This document shows positions 13,074 through 24,801 of a stretch of DNA of 64,000 nt, piece after piece. The DNA lies in NCBI GenBank assembly GCA_028023455.1, contig JAQFVV010013385.1, positions 62,001 through 126,000 of the forward strand, given 5' to 3'. Each line of letters opens with the position of its first letter. The first letter of the stretch is position 1. The position numbers and the translations under genes are program-made. The notes beneath the pieces were generated by a model. The model was given only the letters and a program-made list of their open reading frames with translations. It made no database searches and was not told the DNA's origin. This DNA comes from Epiperipatus broadwayi (taxonomy: Eukaryota; Onychophora; Udeonychophora; Euonychophora; Peripatidae).

Positions 13074-13652
13074 ATAGGAATAAGAAACTAGATCTAAACA
13101 CTAACTCTGAGCATTTATGAAACAATTTCTATTCAGCTTGCAAGCATGAATTTTCTAGACATGTAATGTCTTCAAACTCAGCATAGCAAGCCAGATAGCT
13201 ATATGGGTCTGATATCAGTTCAGTATCACCACGTAGTAGAAGCCTTGTAATATATATCATTGCAAGAAAACCTGAAAGGTACATTTATGAAAAAGAAATA
13301 AGTAGAACTAATGATAGAGATAGTGAATGCTTACTCTGACATTTATGTAAGCAAACATATGCTTTGATGTGTTTTTGGTAAAATGCCATCTATTATCATA
13401 AATACAAGCGTTAGCAAGTTTAACTTGTTTTTTTTTGTAAATGTACCTTTGAGGTTTTCTTGCAATGATATATATTGCACAGGCTTCTACTACGTGGTGA
13501 TATTGAACTGATATCAGACCCATATAGCTATCTGGCTTGCTATGCTGAGTTTGAAGACAATACGTGTCTAGAAAATTTACGCTTGCAAGCTGAATAGAAA
13601 TTGTTTCATAAATGCTCAGAGTTAGTGTTTAGATCTAGTTTCTTATTCCTAT

Positions 13653-13697
13653 CCTTCACTGATGATAGCAAATCAGCTTGAAATCATGATCTGAAGG
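13653..13697 (+). ncRNA. Candidate hammerhead ribozyme, 395-bp family
   Basis: The plus strand reads CCTTCA, CTGATGA, a short helix II hairpin, GAAA, TCATGAT, C, TGAAGG. Helix I (CCUUCA with UGAAGG) is perfect over six pairs and can extend beyond a small internal loop by UUCC with GGAA. The palindromic AUCAUGAU could form a two-pair helix III, or a longer one between two monomers. Cleavage would fall after C13691 and release a 395-nt unit from a tandem transcript. Helix II is the weak point (three pairs). Confidence 0.65.
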
Positions 13698-13791
13698 TGG
13701 AACTAATGATAGAGATAGTGAATGCTTACTCTGACGTTTATGTAAACAAACATACACTTTGACGGTGTTTTTGGTAAAATGGCATCTATTG

Positions 13792-13797
<6 letters not shown>

Positions 13798-13829
<32 letters not shown>

Positions 13830-14345
13830 GTAACATCCAATAAAAAGTAGCAATAATTAATGTTATATCTACATTCCTATATTAATCCATATGTATTTTC
13901 AATAATCAAAAACAGAAACAGAACTTTTAAATTTACAAATACATATTTCAATTTAAAGATTCAAACTCACAATAAACACAATAATTTAATATCATATTAA
14001 TAATTACAACTATCATCAGAGGATTGTTGCATATACATCAACTAGTAAAATTACATTTTTAAATGCTTTTATGAAAATTGAAAATTTTGTTTGTCAGTAT
14101 GTTTATTTGTTAACTCATAAGAGAGTGGTATAAGTATTTTTTCTTCCAATTTAATAACATTTTTAACATTATAAAATTGACATTTAATATATTCAACTTC
14201 AATATAACGTGCTGAAAATTTGTACATTTGTTTAAGGGTCTATGAAAATGATAAAACATATTATTTTTTTAAATTTCCAATCAAACTAAAAATACTAAAC
14301 ACTTTTGACTTAAAAGAATATTTCATATTTTTAATCACTTATATG

Positions 14346-14415
<70 letters not shown>
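13798..14415. other. AT-rich DNA with (TA)n and (CA)n(TA)n arrays
   Basis: A (TA)n run follows the retrozyme-like repeat at about 13797-13823, and a (CA)n(TA)n compound array lies at about 14346-14415, directly against the 5' truncation point of RTE copy 2. The open frame starting at 14220 simply reads through the microsatellite into that RTE. Nothing else is recognised. Confidence 0.7.
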
Positions 14416-14418
<3 letters not shown>

Positions 14419-15275
14419 AAGGAGTGAAAGTAAATATATATATATATACTAAAGGAGTGAAAGTAAATGGAGATTATTTAAGTCATTTAGATTTCGCAGA
14501 TGATGTAGTTGTTTTTGCAAATAATGCTTCAGAGCTGCAGGAAATGTTGCAGGAATTATCAGATGAAAGTAGGATAGTAGGACTAAAGATAAATGTTAAA
14601 AAGACTAAAGTAATGTTTAATCGATTTGCTCAAAATATGAAAATAAAGATTGCTTATGATGAATTAGAAGAAGTTAACAGTTACAAATACCTTGGTCAGA
14701 TTATTAATATAGATGGAAACATAATGGAGGAAATTAATCATAGAATTAAACTTGGTTGGAGTGCTTTTGGTAGAAATAACTTGATACTAAAAGGAAATAT
14801 GCCTATGTGTTTGAGAAGGAAGGTTTTTAACAAATGTGTTTTACCAGTTCTTACTTATGGATCTGAGACTTGGACACTTAATAGAAGAGCAATACAGAGA
14901 CTTCAGACCACTCAAAGAAGTATGGAGAGATGTATGTTGGGAGTAACAAGAAGAGATCGAAAACGCAATGTATGGGTAAGAGAACAAACAGGTGTTACTG
15001 ACCTCATTGAAAAAATTAAAAGATTGAAGTGGAGTTGAGCTGGACATATTGCTAGAAGAGATGATAATAGATGGACAATTGAAATTTTAAACTGGATTCC
15101 AAGAGATTGTAAAAGACCCAGAAAGAGACCACATGTGAGATGGATGGATGAAATAAGAAAGTGTATAAAGGTGATGTGGAGAAGAAAAGCTAAAGATCGG
15201 AGAAGATGGATTAAACTTGGAGAGACCTTCATCCTGCAGTGGATTGATAATGGTTGATAATGATAATGATGATTA
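14416..15275 (+). mobile_element. 5'-truncated young RTE-type LINE (copy 2)
   Basis: It is nearly identical to the last 850 bp of the full-length element at 31639-34747. It begins at the AAAGGAGTGAAAGTAAAT sequence and ends with the same GATAATGGTTGATAATGATAAT-type tail, here extended by GATGATTATT. The first 20 bases occur twice around a short TA run, a small duplication at the truncation point. Truncation of the 5' end is typical of LINE insertion by target-primed reverse transcription. The close match to the other copy suggests recent activity. Confidence 0.9.
14452..15257 (+). pseudogene. RTE reverse transcriptase C-terminal part
   Basis: This encodes the end of the RTE polyprotein from KGVKVNGDYLSHLDFADD, which holds the catalytic Asp-Asp pair of the reverse transcriptase, through GLKINVKKTKVM and YKYLGQII to the YGSETWTLNRR and RDRKRNVWVREQTG motifs of the C-terminal domain. 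The reading frame is open except for one TGA at 15036-15038, where the full-length copy has a tryptophan codon (KWSWAGH). After it the same frame continues to the expected QWIDNG end. Endonuclease and the fingers region are absent because of 5' truncation. Confidence 0.85.
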
Positions 15276-16739
15276 TTACATATACATACTAAATATGATA
15301 TGTCCATAAACAGTGCACATTTTAATTTACAACAGCAGAAATATCTCTAGTGATATATATATATATGTTCAATTAATATAAGGTATGTTATAGTTTTAAA
15401 TTTTCAAATTTAAAAATAATAGATTTTTTTTAGATAAAATATATTTATTGACCATGCACTAAAAAGAAAAAAAAAGTTTATTCACTCCTAATTGGGGTTT
15501 TTAGATTTAACTTAAACTAAAAGCATGGGGGAAGCATGCCAGAAATTAATGAAGTTAATTCATTGTTATAACAAAATATGAATTGATTTAATTAATTTCT
15601 GAACTCCCCCTACTTATATTTGAAGATTTTTTTTTCTTTTTAGTGAACAGTCAATAAAATCATTTAATATATAAAAAAAATTATGGTTGAAGAAACAATT
15701 ATTATTTTTTACTTTTTGCATGGTCAATAAAAGCATTTAATATAAAAAAAATTTTTATCTTTATTATTACAATTTTGTAATTGTACATTAAAATTTCATT
15801 TTATCAATAAAAATTTTAATGCAGTTTTTCTCAAACCATAATTTAAAAATTTTCAAAAAATAAATAAAAATGACCAAATAGCCCTTACTGTCCATATGAA
15901 CAAAGATAGTGGAAAAGTGTCTTCTTTTAATTAGAATATATGTTACAAATAATGAAATTACTGGCAAAATAATACTATTGTTTAATATTTACATTTAATA
16001 AAACAAAAAAAAAACAGCAACAATTAATTAGTAAATATTTAATTATTTATTACTAGTAAATAAAAATGTCTTCAGTTGTAAATTTATATAAAAATATTCA
16101 AAATGAAAAAATACGTTTAATATATATATATATATTTAAAATAAATTATTTGTATTTAACATGTAAGTTTTCAGCAGCATATATTTTAAAACATAATAAG
16201 TTAATAAAACAAATAAGTGATATATTATTGTTTATTTTTATATATACTTTTTTTATTTGGAAAAATTATTAATCCAGAAAAAGGTGATTTTACTAACATT
16301 TTATTGTTGCAAATATATATATATGTTTGTTGCTAAATTTTATTATAGATTTGCTTATTTACTGAAAGACCTATGTCACACATATATAAGAGAAAAAGAA
16401 AATTCATTCAGAGAAAACCTTTGCAATATAAATTTTTCAGGCAATATATCAGAAATTTTTAAGGAAATGTTATTTAACAAAAGAAAAATATGAAATGTTT
16501 TGTAAGAAGTAAATAAATAAAAATATGTTTTTTAATAGTAAAATATTAATGCAATAATTCTTTGTAAAGGTTAATTTAAGAATTTATTCTTACATTATTT
16601 CCACTGAGTATGTATCTATGTTTAATAGATTATAAGTTTAATATTAATAGTAAGTAATATATTAACTATTTTAAATTGTTTGAATATAAAAAAAAAGTTA
16701 TATTTTCTAAAATCTTATAATTATCATACTGGAATACTG
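15276..16739. other. AT-rich non-coding stretch
   Basis: No supportable gene. Short open frames at 16066-16493 are AT-driven (Ile, Lys, Tyr, Phe) without motifs. The text around 15440-15480 and 15630-15740 contains two loosely similar segments with TTTATTGACCATGCACTAAAAAG-like and TTTTTGCATGGTCAATAAA-like words in opposite orientation, perhaps a decayed hairpin element. Confidence 0.4.
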
Positions 16740-17196
<457 letters not shown>

Positions 17197-17420
17197 TTTT
17201 TCTATTTCTCAACCACCCACCCACTTATTTACTTGTCTATCTAGTGAACTCTATAAAATCTACATATGGAAATACAAAAAAATAGATATCTATTTTTTTA
17301 TTTTACCACAATGCAGTAATAACTACAGTTAATGACATATTTATTAGTGATCTGTAGATATGCATAGTGGTAGTATATTTTAATTATATATATGTGTGTC
17401 TGTATTTTTAAATCATATAA

Positions 17421-17780
17421 TAATAATATTTACAAATTTATGTAACACAGTATTCAAATTTTAAACAATATATTCTTTACTGGAAGTATTTTCGATTGTA
17501 TCACTGACAATCTTTATCAACCATTAATCAGTATATGATAATATCTAGGAATAGAGAAGGTTTAATGAATAGACAATCAGCTAATATATAAAAAAAAAAC
17601 AGAATTGTGGAAAATTTGAATGGATTGAATGATGGGTAATATAAGATTTTTATTTTGTGTAGATATATATTGATTAATGGTTGATAAAGATTGTCAGTGG
17701 TACAATCGAGGGTATTTCCAGTAAAGAATATATTGTTTAAAATTTGAATACTATGTTAAATAAATTTGTTTGAATTATTA
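17421..17780. repeat. Palindrome with 110-bp arms
   Basis: The left arm 17421-17530 and right arm 17671-17780 are inverted copies differing at only a few positions (for example CAATCGAAAATA-type versus CAATCGAGGGTA). They flank a loop of about 140 bp without coding capacity. It resembles the other inverted repeats in the window, but I find no complete hammerhead core in either arm. It may be a fold-back or MITE-like element of another family. Confidence 0.75.
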
Positions 17781-18149
17781 TATATATGTGATCAGTTAGT
17801 TTTGGATATTTTTATTTTACATGGCATATCAATATGTATTTGTATGTTTGCAGTAGTGGTTTTTTTTTTTTTAATTGCCGTTAAAAATAATTAATTATTA
17901 ATCTTTTTTCAAATGTAATTATTGGCATAAGAATAATGATTTTGTAAAAGCTTAGCAGTTTAAAGAACTTATTTTTTACTTGTTATAGCTTGCAGTTGCA
18001 GTCTTCATAAAATTTAGACAGGGATGGAAAAGTGAATATTCATTATTTATCATGTTATAATATGACTATAATCATAGTCAATGACTTGTAGATATGCATG
18101 ACTGTGATGTATTTATTTAATATATATTACAAATTAAATTAAAATTGTA

Positions 18150-20833
18150 ACTATGAAATCATCACCACCATCATCAACTATTATCACTCAACTTCAGGAT
18201 GAAGGTCTCTCCAAGTTTCATCCATTTTCTCCGATCTTTAGCTTCTCTTTTCCACATCACCCCTGCACACTTTCTTATTTCATCTATCCATCTCACATGT
18301 GGTCTCTTTCTGAGTCTTTTATAATCTCTTGGAATCCAGTTTAAGATTTCAATTGTCCATCTATTATCATCTCTTCTAGCAATATGTCCAGACCAGCTCC
18401 ATTTTAATCTTTTATTTTTTTCAATGAGGTCAGTAACACCTGTTTGTTCTCCTACCCATACATTGCACTTTCGATCTCATCTTGTTACTCACAACATGCA
18501 TCTCTTCATACTTCTCTGAGTGGTCTGGAGTCTCTGTATTGCTCTTTTATTAAGTGTCCAAGTCTAACATCCATAAGGAAGAACTGGTAAAACACATTTA
18601 TTAAAAGCCTTCCTTTTCAAACACATAGGCATATTTCCTTTTAGTATCAAGTTATTTCTACCAAAAGCACTCCAACCAAGTTTAATTTTATGATTAATTT
18701 CATCCATTATGTTTCCATATGTATTAATAATCTGACCAAGGTATTTGTAACTGTTAACTTCTTCTAATTCATCATAATCAATCTTTATTTTTATATTTTT
18801 AGCAAATTGATTAAACATTACTTTAGTCGTTTTAACATTTATCTTTAGTCCTACTTTTCTACTTTCATCTGATAACTCCTGCAACATTTCCTGCAGCCTT
18901 GAAGCATTATTTTCAAAAACAACTACATCATCTGCAAAATCTAAATGACTAAAGAATCTCCATTTACTTTCACTTCTTTAGTTTCTCATGTTAATCCACA
19001 AAATACTTTTTGCAACACTGCTGTAAAAAGTTTTGGATATATGGAGTCATCTTGTCTTACACCTTTCTCATTGTTGACTTCTCCTGTATCATTATGTAAT
19101 ATAATTGTTGCTGTTGCACTTTTATAAATATTCTTTAAAATGTGACAATATTTTGGATCTATACCTTGATGATCCAATGCTTTAATCACTGAAGAAATGT
19201 TTATACAATCAAATGCCTTTTCATAATCTACAAATCCAAAACCTAATGAAAACTCATATTCATTTGTCCTTTCTATAACTTCTCTCAATATCAGACATGA
19301 TCTACTGAACTAAAACCACTTTTAAATCCAGCTTCTTCTCTTGGTTGGTGGAAATCCAATGTTCTCTGTAGATGAATTGTAATTATCTTTGTAAATATTT
19401 TGTATAAAACTGATAAAAGGCTGATAGATCTGTAATTTCTAATATCTTCTCTATCACCTTTTTAAATATTAATATTATTACTGCATTCTTCCAATCATCT
19501 GGTACATCTTTATCATTTACACATTTGGTATATAACTTTGCTAAAAAAATTCAATTTCTTTACCTGCTTCTTTTAATATCTCAATTATAATTCCATCATT
19601 ACCTGGAGCCTTTCCTTTCTTCATACATTTAATTGCATGTTTCACTTCTTCATTTAACATTGTGGGCAATTCAGAAGACGTAATAGATATAGGAGATACC
19701 TGTTCTTTATTATTATATAATTCATGATAAAAGTCTTCTACCCATTTCATGATATCATCTCTCTTTTTAGTTATAATTCCATCTTTTTTTCTTATTGCAG
19801 ATGTAAATTTCCTACCAATACCAAAATGTTGTTTTACATTCTTGAAACTTTTATTTTCTTCTACAGCTTTTCTTGCTAGTTCACAGTTATACTTTCTTAT
19901 ATCATTTTAACTCTTTTCCATGCCATTTTACAAAATTCGAGATCCTTTTTAATGCATCATTTTTTGTATATCTTCATATTCCTTTTTTTCTTCATAAATT
20001 TTCATCTCAGTAGAAATGTTATTGGTCAACTGCTGCTTTTTTTATCAGCTATCTTTGCTGCAGTTTTTAAAAAGGTATCAGTTATTTTCATATTAATTTT
20101 ATTCAAATCTGAATCATGTTCCAAATCTACTAATACTTGAAATGAATTTATAAGTTCTAATTTAAATTTATTAGAATGTTTCTAAAGATTAGGAATATCA
20201 ACTGTAAAAATTGTTCTTCTTAATAATTTTTGTTTCTCTACTTTTGCATTAACACGTAACTTACATCTTACTAATCAATGATCACTTTCTGTGTTAAATT
20301 TATTAAGAACATCACAATCTTAAAATATGTATTTTTTGTTAGTCAAAATATAATCCAATTCTGCTGTACCTTCATTGGGAAGCTTCCATGTTCATTTCCT
20401 TTTAACATTTTTTTCAAAAAAAGAATTCATAATATAATGTTTTTTTTCCAGAAAACTCCACTAGTCTATGTCCTTTCTCATTTATATTACCGTAACCAAA
20501 ATTATCTACAGCACCTTCATCTTTCATTTGTTTACCAATTCTAGCATTAAAGTCTCCCATAACAATTTTAAAATGTTGTTTAATCTGATCGATAGCATTT
20601 TGTACTTCCACATAAAAATATTCTACTACTTCATCACTATGAGAACTTGTTTGGGCATAAACCTGAATTGTCTGCATTTGGTATCTGTTATTAACTTGTA
20701 CTCTGTCTGATACACCATCAATCTCCACAATGTTGTTTTCCACTTTTTATTTATAATGAATCCTACTGCACTTGTATTTTCAATATTTGTGCTTTTATAA
20801 TAGAGTACATGTCCATTTTTAAATCAAACTATA
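18150..20833 (-). mobile_element. 5'-truncated RTE-type LINE (copy 3)
   Basis: A reverse-strand copy of the RTE lineage, from its 3' end at about 18150 (CAACTTCAGGATGAAGG is the complement of the CCTTCATCCTG terminus) to a 5' truncation near 20833 inside the endonuclease domain. It lacks the leader and first quarter of the endonuclease. Divergence is intermediate between copies 1 and 2. Several frameshifts and stops interrupt it, and the tail is a degenerate GATGATGG-like repeat. Confidence 0.9.
18160..20833 (-). pseudogene. RTE endonuclease-reverse transcriptase, frameshifted
   Basis: The coding remnant is legible in pieces. The piece at 20414-20743 carries MGDFNARIGKQMKDEG, the endonuclease Asp-Asn motif, here intact where the full-length copy has RDFNA. 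The piece at 19541-19750 has KCMKKGKAPGNDGIIIEILK. The piece at 18986-19288 has FGFVDYEKAFDCI and GVRQDDS, where Gly has become Asp. The piece at 18564-18887 has GLKINVKTTKVM to KCVLPVL. The FADD region falls between open frames. It cannot make a working enzyme. Confidence 0.85.
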
Positions 20834-21270
20834 AAATAGACATATTTTAATTTAGATTGCAGACACAATTAAATGTGATTAATTTTTATCTTATCTGAAT
20901 CTGTATTTTTAGCTTTCACAGTCTTTTTTAAAACCATTTAATAATAATGAACTTGTTTAATTAATGATTATTTATTTAGATATTATCATCTATGTGATAA
21001 ATAGAATTTTAAAGATATATTTTAAATAAACTCTTTTGGCATATTACTTTTGTTTATATAGTATACAGCTTTATTTTAAAGAACCTGTAAATATCTATAA
21101 ACCACTTTTTTTTATTCATCATTTATTTGGAGTATATACTGAAATATTTTTTTGCTCTAATGTTCTTTTTTTTTCTAAAAAAATATTTTGAACTCAATAT
21201 GCTCTTTTTAAAAATTGTAAAGTATTTAGTTTAATCATAGCAATGTATTATTTTACTCAGACCTCTAATC
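20834..21270. other. AT-rich spacer
   Basis: No gene or repeat is recognised between RTE copy 3 and the fold-back element. Confidence 0.5.
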
Positions 21271-21375
21271 TACACAGAGGTAAAACTCTCCATACAGTAT
21301 CATCACTCAGTGCAAACCATAGTAATCAATTGATGCAGGAAGGTTTGTGCAAAAATCCCTATCTAATTTCTGCTC

Positions 21376-21436
21376 ATCCAATGTCTTCAGACTAGTTTCT
21401 AGTTTTGGATTTCATCAATAAGAAGACTTTGAGCTG
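21376..21436 (-). ncRNA. Decayed hammerhead-like motif, fold-back family, left arm
   Basis: It aligns with the better-preserved motif at 60029-60087. The core reads TTGATGA instead of CTGATGA, and GAAA, CTAGT, C and the helix I strand TGAAGA pairing with TCTTC are retained. Loss of the core C would abolish cleavage, so this copy is probably dead. Confidence 0.4.
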
Positions 21437-21900
21437 AGAGCATGGCATATGCAAACACCTTTTACCTTTTAAGCTAGCTATAAAGCTTTGAGTCCAAAAT
21501 GAAAACAATAATAATTTCTATTCAAGCTCATCTGCTTTTATAATCATGTAGATCTGAACTCAATTCAGCATCAGATACATTTCAAATGTCTTTGTTTCTT
21601 TAATAACCACATTCATCACAATCCTATAGGGCAGGATTGGTATTAAACCTCTAAGCATCGCATGATCATTATTCTTTATGTTTATATAAGCTGTTTATAA
21701 AGAGACCCAATAGGATTAGGGTTACTGTGGTTCTTAAAAAACTAAAGACATCAAAATGTATGTATGTTGAACTGAGCTCACAAGAAAATGAGCTTGAATT
21801 GAAAATATTATTACTCAAAGATTTATAGTTAGCTTAAAAGGTAAAATGTGGCTGCTAGATAGTTGAATTAGATCCTAAGATCTAGGTACATTGCTCTCAG

Positions 21901-21960
21901 ATCCAAGGCTCCTTAATGATAAAAGCCACAATCTAGAAACTAGTATAGAGATATTAGTTG
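21901..21960 (+). ncRNA. Decayed hammerhead-like motif, fold-back family, right arm
   Basis: This is the mirror copy of the left-arm motif. The core has changed to AATGATA, while AGCCACAA, GAAAC and TAGTA remain. Recognisable only by comparison with 60398-60456; not expected to cleave. Confidence 0.3.
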
Positions 21961-22064
21961 AGTAGGCACTAGATAGAGATTTTATGCATAAACTTTACTG
22001 CATCCATTGATTACTCTGGCTTGCACTGAGTGGTGCTACTGTATGGAAAGGTTTGCCTCTTTGT

Positions 22065-22637
22065 AAACAGCTTGTGTAGCATAAAGAATGATGATTATGT
22101 GATGTTTAGTAATCTCTAATATACTTTTCACTTTATCTTTCAAATTCTTAATTTAATATGTATCTCACTTAACAGCTTTATTAAACCATGGTTATTATAT
22201 ATTCAAAATACTTTTATGTTAATGAACTATTTTTTTTATTTCAAAATGTGTTTTGAAAAAACCACAAACTTTAACATATTTTGTTACTACAATAAGATAA
22301 AAAAGTTATAAGAAAATTAATTCTTAATCTAAATAATCTTTCTTAACATATGATTAATTAAGCTAATCATTATTTTACATAAAATATAAGACTTATAATT
22401 TTGTAATATTAAAAACATACACACTAACATTTTTCTAAAATAATTTAAATATCCATAAAATCATATTGTTATATAACTCTTCTCAGTATTCCATGATTAA
22501 AAAAGCTCATCTGTGATTTTAATGATAACATATCACTTTTCATACTAGAATTTATAAGTGAAACTTCCAAAGAACATTTAAAGCAGGTTTTGAGTTTATC
22601 AAGTGATAGTTATGTTATTTCTCCTAAATCTAGATTT
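22065..22637. other. AT-rich spacer
   Basis: Nothing recognised between the fold-back element and RTE copy 4. Confidence 0.5.
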
Positions 22638-23030
22638 ACAATGCACACCATCAACCATTATATATCCACTGCAGGATGAATGTCTTTCCAAGTTTAATTT
22701 ATCTTTTCTGATCTTTAGCTTCTCTTCTCCTCATCACCCCTGCACACTTTCTTATTTCATCCATTCATCTCACATGTGGTCTTTTTCTGGTTCTTTTACA
22801 ATCTCTTGAAATCCAGTTTAAGAATTCAATTGTCCATCTATTATCATCTATTCTAGTAATATGTCCACCCCCAACTTCACTTCAGTCTTTTAGTTTTTTC
22901 AATGAGGTTAGTAACACCTGCTTGTTTCTTTACTCATATATTGAATTTTCAACCTCTTCTTGTTACTCCCAACATGCATCTAGCCATACTTCTTTGAGTA
23001 GTCTGTAAGTCTTTGCATTGCACTAATTTC
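22638..23030 (-). mobile_element. RTE 3' fragment (copy 4)
   Basis: About 390 bp matching the last part of the RTE open frame on the minus strand, from the CTGCAGGATGAATGTC terminus near 22670 to the region encoding the RLQTTQRSM-like motif near 23020. It is strongly 5' truncated, with point decay and no open frame of useful length. It is a separate insertion from copy 3, since the same 3' end is present in both. Confidence 0.85.
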
Positions 23031-24595
23031 TGAAAAAAAAATAGATAGACAAAATAGACATAAAGTTAAAGTGTAACTAAACTATATAATGACTATAAAA
23101 AAATCAATATGCTGATCATCTGTGTGTTTGTAATGATAGTTAATTTATAATATCATAAAGTCAACTTTCTGAAAGAACTTTAACATTTATCCTACTTGCT
23201 GACCTCCATTACATTCTATTGTATTTTTCACCTTAACTTTCTAAATAAAAGGAATTTATATTGAATCTTTTTAGTGAATCTTTAAGAAAAACTTTACAAC
23301 ATAGAATTTTTTGTAAAAATCATTTTCAACTTATAAAATACCTTCTTGGAAAATCTATGACAATTTGTACACTTTATGTATCTAATTCTATAAAAATGCA
23401 TATTTTAATTAGAAATATAACATCATCATGTACATAAGCCTGAATGCCATGTTTACTAGTCTTATGTTTTTGCTTTTATATTACCAAAATCGTATGGAGC
23501 ATTCTAAAAACAAAACAATTTCAGTCTCCTAATGCTATGTCAATAAATAGATATCTTTCTGCACAATAAATTTTACAGAATAATGTTCCTATATATAGTG
23601 TATAATCTATTGTTTAACTTATTAAAAGTAGTAGCACCATAATAGAGTGACTGTAGAAAATTCACAGTCAATACCTAAAAAGCTGCTACAATATTTAAAT
23701 TGATCTATATTAAATTCAAGACCTTAGAAACATATTATAGATAATTATTTGAATTGGTAATTATTGCATAATAATATATTTCTTAAATTGAAAAATATCT
23801 CCCAGTCTTTCATATTGGAAGTCTAATAACCAAAAAGATAAAGTACTTATTATTTATGGAAATCAAACAAAAATTTTACCATCAAATTATACCTATTTCA
23901 TGAAACTATCACTGTTATATAAATGAATTTAAATTGGAACTAGTACACATACTTGATTAACAATAATATTTAAATTCATAATTTTTTAGAATTTTAATAC
24001 TCAGTTTATCCCCTATCATCATGAAAATGTCAAATTAAAAATGTGTGTATTATTTGAGACAAATGCTTTGACAAAATCTATAGAAACAACAAGTAATTTA
24101 TAGCCTTTTCTTACACCACATATCTGATAATTAAACCCCTAATCATAGCTTTTCTTAATTCTCTAAATCCACTCTTAATCTCTGCAGTTACACTTGTTTA
24201 CATGGAATCATTTTAATCAACAAAATGTTTTTTCTTTGTAGGAAAGGATTACGATGGAAATCCATGATAAAAGTTGCACACATTAATATTTTTATTTAAT
24301 AAGTTGTGGCATCAAAATAAACTTTAGTTGTTTTAACTTTACAGACCACAATGTCGTAAAACATTTCAGTAGTTTTGACACTAAAGTATGACCACACTAT
24401 TTTTTTCAGTAAGATTAGTATATACAATTTTTAAAATTTCAGAGTCATTATTCATTTTATTAAGTTGCCCCTTCTGCTCAAAGCTAATGAATTGATAGAA
24501 ATGTGATATTCTTAAAAAAATCCATCTTAGGTCTTTAATTATTTGCTCAAAATATCATCAATTTCATATAAAGGAGTTCCATTTATTAATTTAAT
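23031..24595. other. AT-rich non-coding stretch
   Basis: No supportable gene, RNA or repeat; only AT-rich sequence with short spurious frames. Confidence 0.45.
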
Positions 24596-24801
24596 ATATA
24601 GGGTATATGAGCACAAACTTTCACATGACCCACCACTCTCCACGCTATCTCATAACATTGATACACTTAAACACATATATGTTGAAAAGATAAATAATCA
24701 CCAATATATGTATTTCATGCTAAACCAGCAATCATCAGTGTTATAAGATAGTGTGGAGAGTGGTGGGTCATGTAAAAGAATGTGTTCATATACCCTATAT
24801 A
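24596..24801. mobile_element. 206-bp hairpin element with hammerhead core
   Basis: Inverted arms of 63 bp (24596-24658 and 24739-24801, running from TATATAGGGTATATGAGC to CTCATAACA and back) flank an 80-bp loop. The loop holds, on the minus strand, CTGATGA, TTGCT, GGTTT, AGCAT, GAAA and TACATATATTGGTGATTA. This is the same core and helix II/III as the 464-bp family at 35135-35193. The helix I 5' strand is not complementary here, so self-cleavage is doubtful. It appears to be a divergent subfamily of the 464-bp repeat whose outer part has been rebuilt into a hairpin. Confidence 0.65.

Larger units (their letters stand above)
12905..13797. mobile_element. Retrozyme-like repeat, 395-bp monomer, inverted plus tandem
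   Basis: On the plus strand a monomer begins at 13306 and begins again at 13701, giving a 395-bp tandem period; the second unit stops at a (TA)n run. Upstream, about 12905-13290, is an inverted, circularly permuted copy of the same monomer. Each complete monomer contains one hammerhead motif. There is no open frame conserved between the copies, so it is non-coding. Tandem monomers of a few hundred bases with one type I hammerhead each are the hallmark of animal retrozymes, which need another element's enzymes to move. Family identity is inferred from structure alone. Confidence 0.65.
21271..22064. mobile_element. 790-bp fold-back element with hammerhead-like arms
   Basis: The two halves are inverted copies of each other over almost the whole length. 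The outer ends (TACACAGAGGTAAAACTC and its complement at 22045-22064) and inner parts (CTTTTACCTTTTAAGCTAGC versus its complement near 21825-21842) both pair, and the centre lies near 21665. There is no conserved open frame. The outer sequence AAAACTCTCCATACAGTA is shared with 59931-60553 and 30111-30208, defining one family. Each arm has a decayed hammerhead-like motif about 105 bp from the end. Confidence 0.8.
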
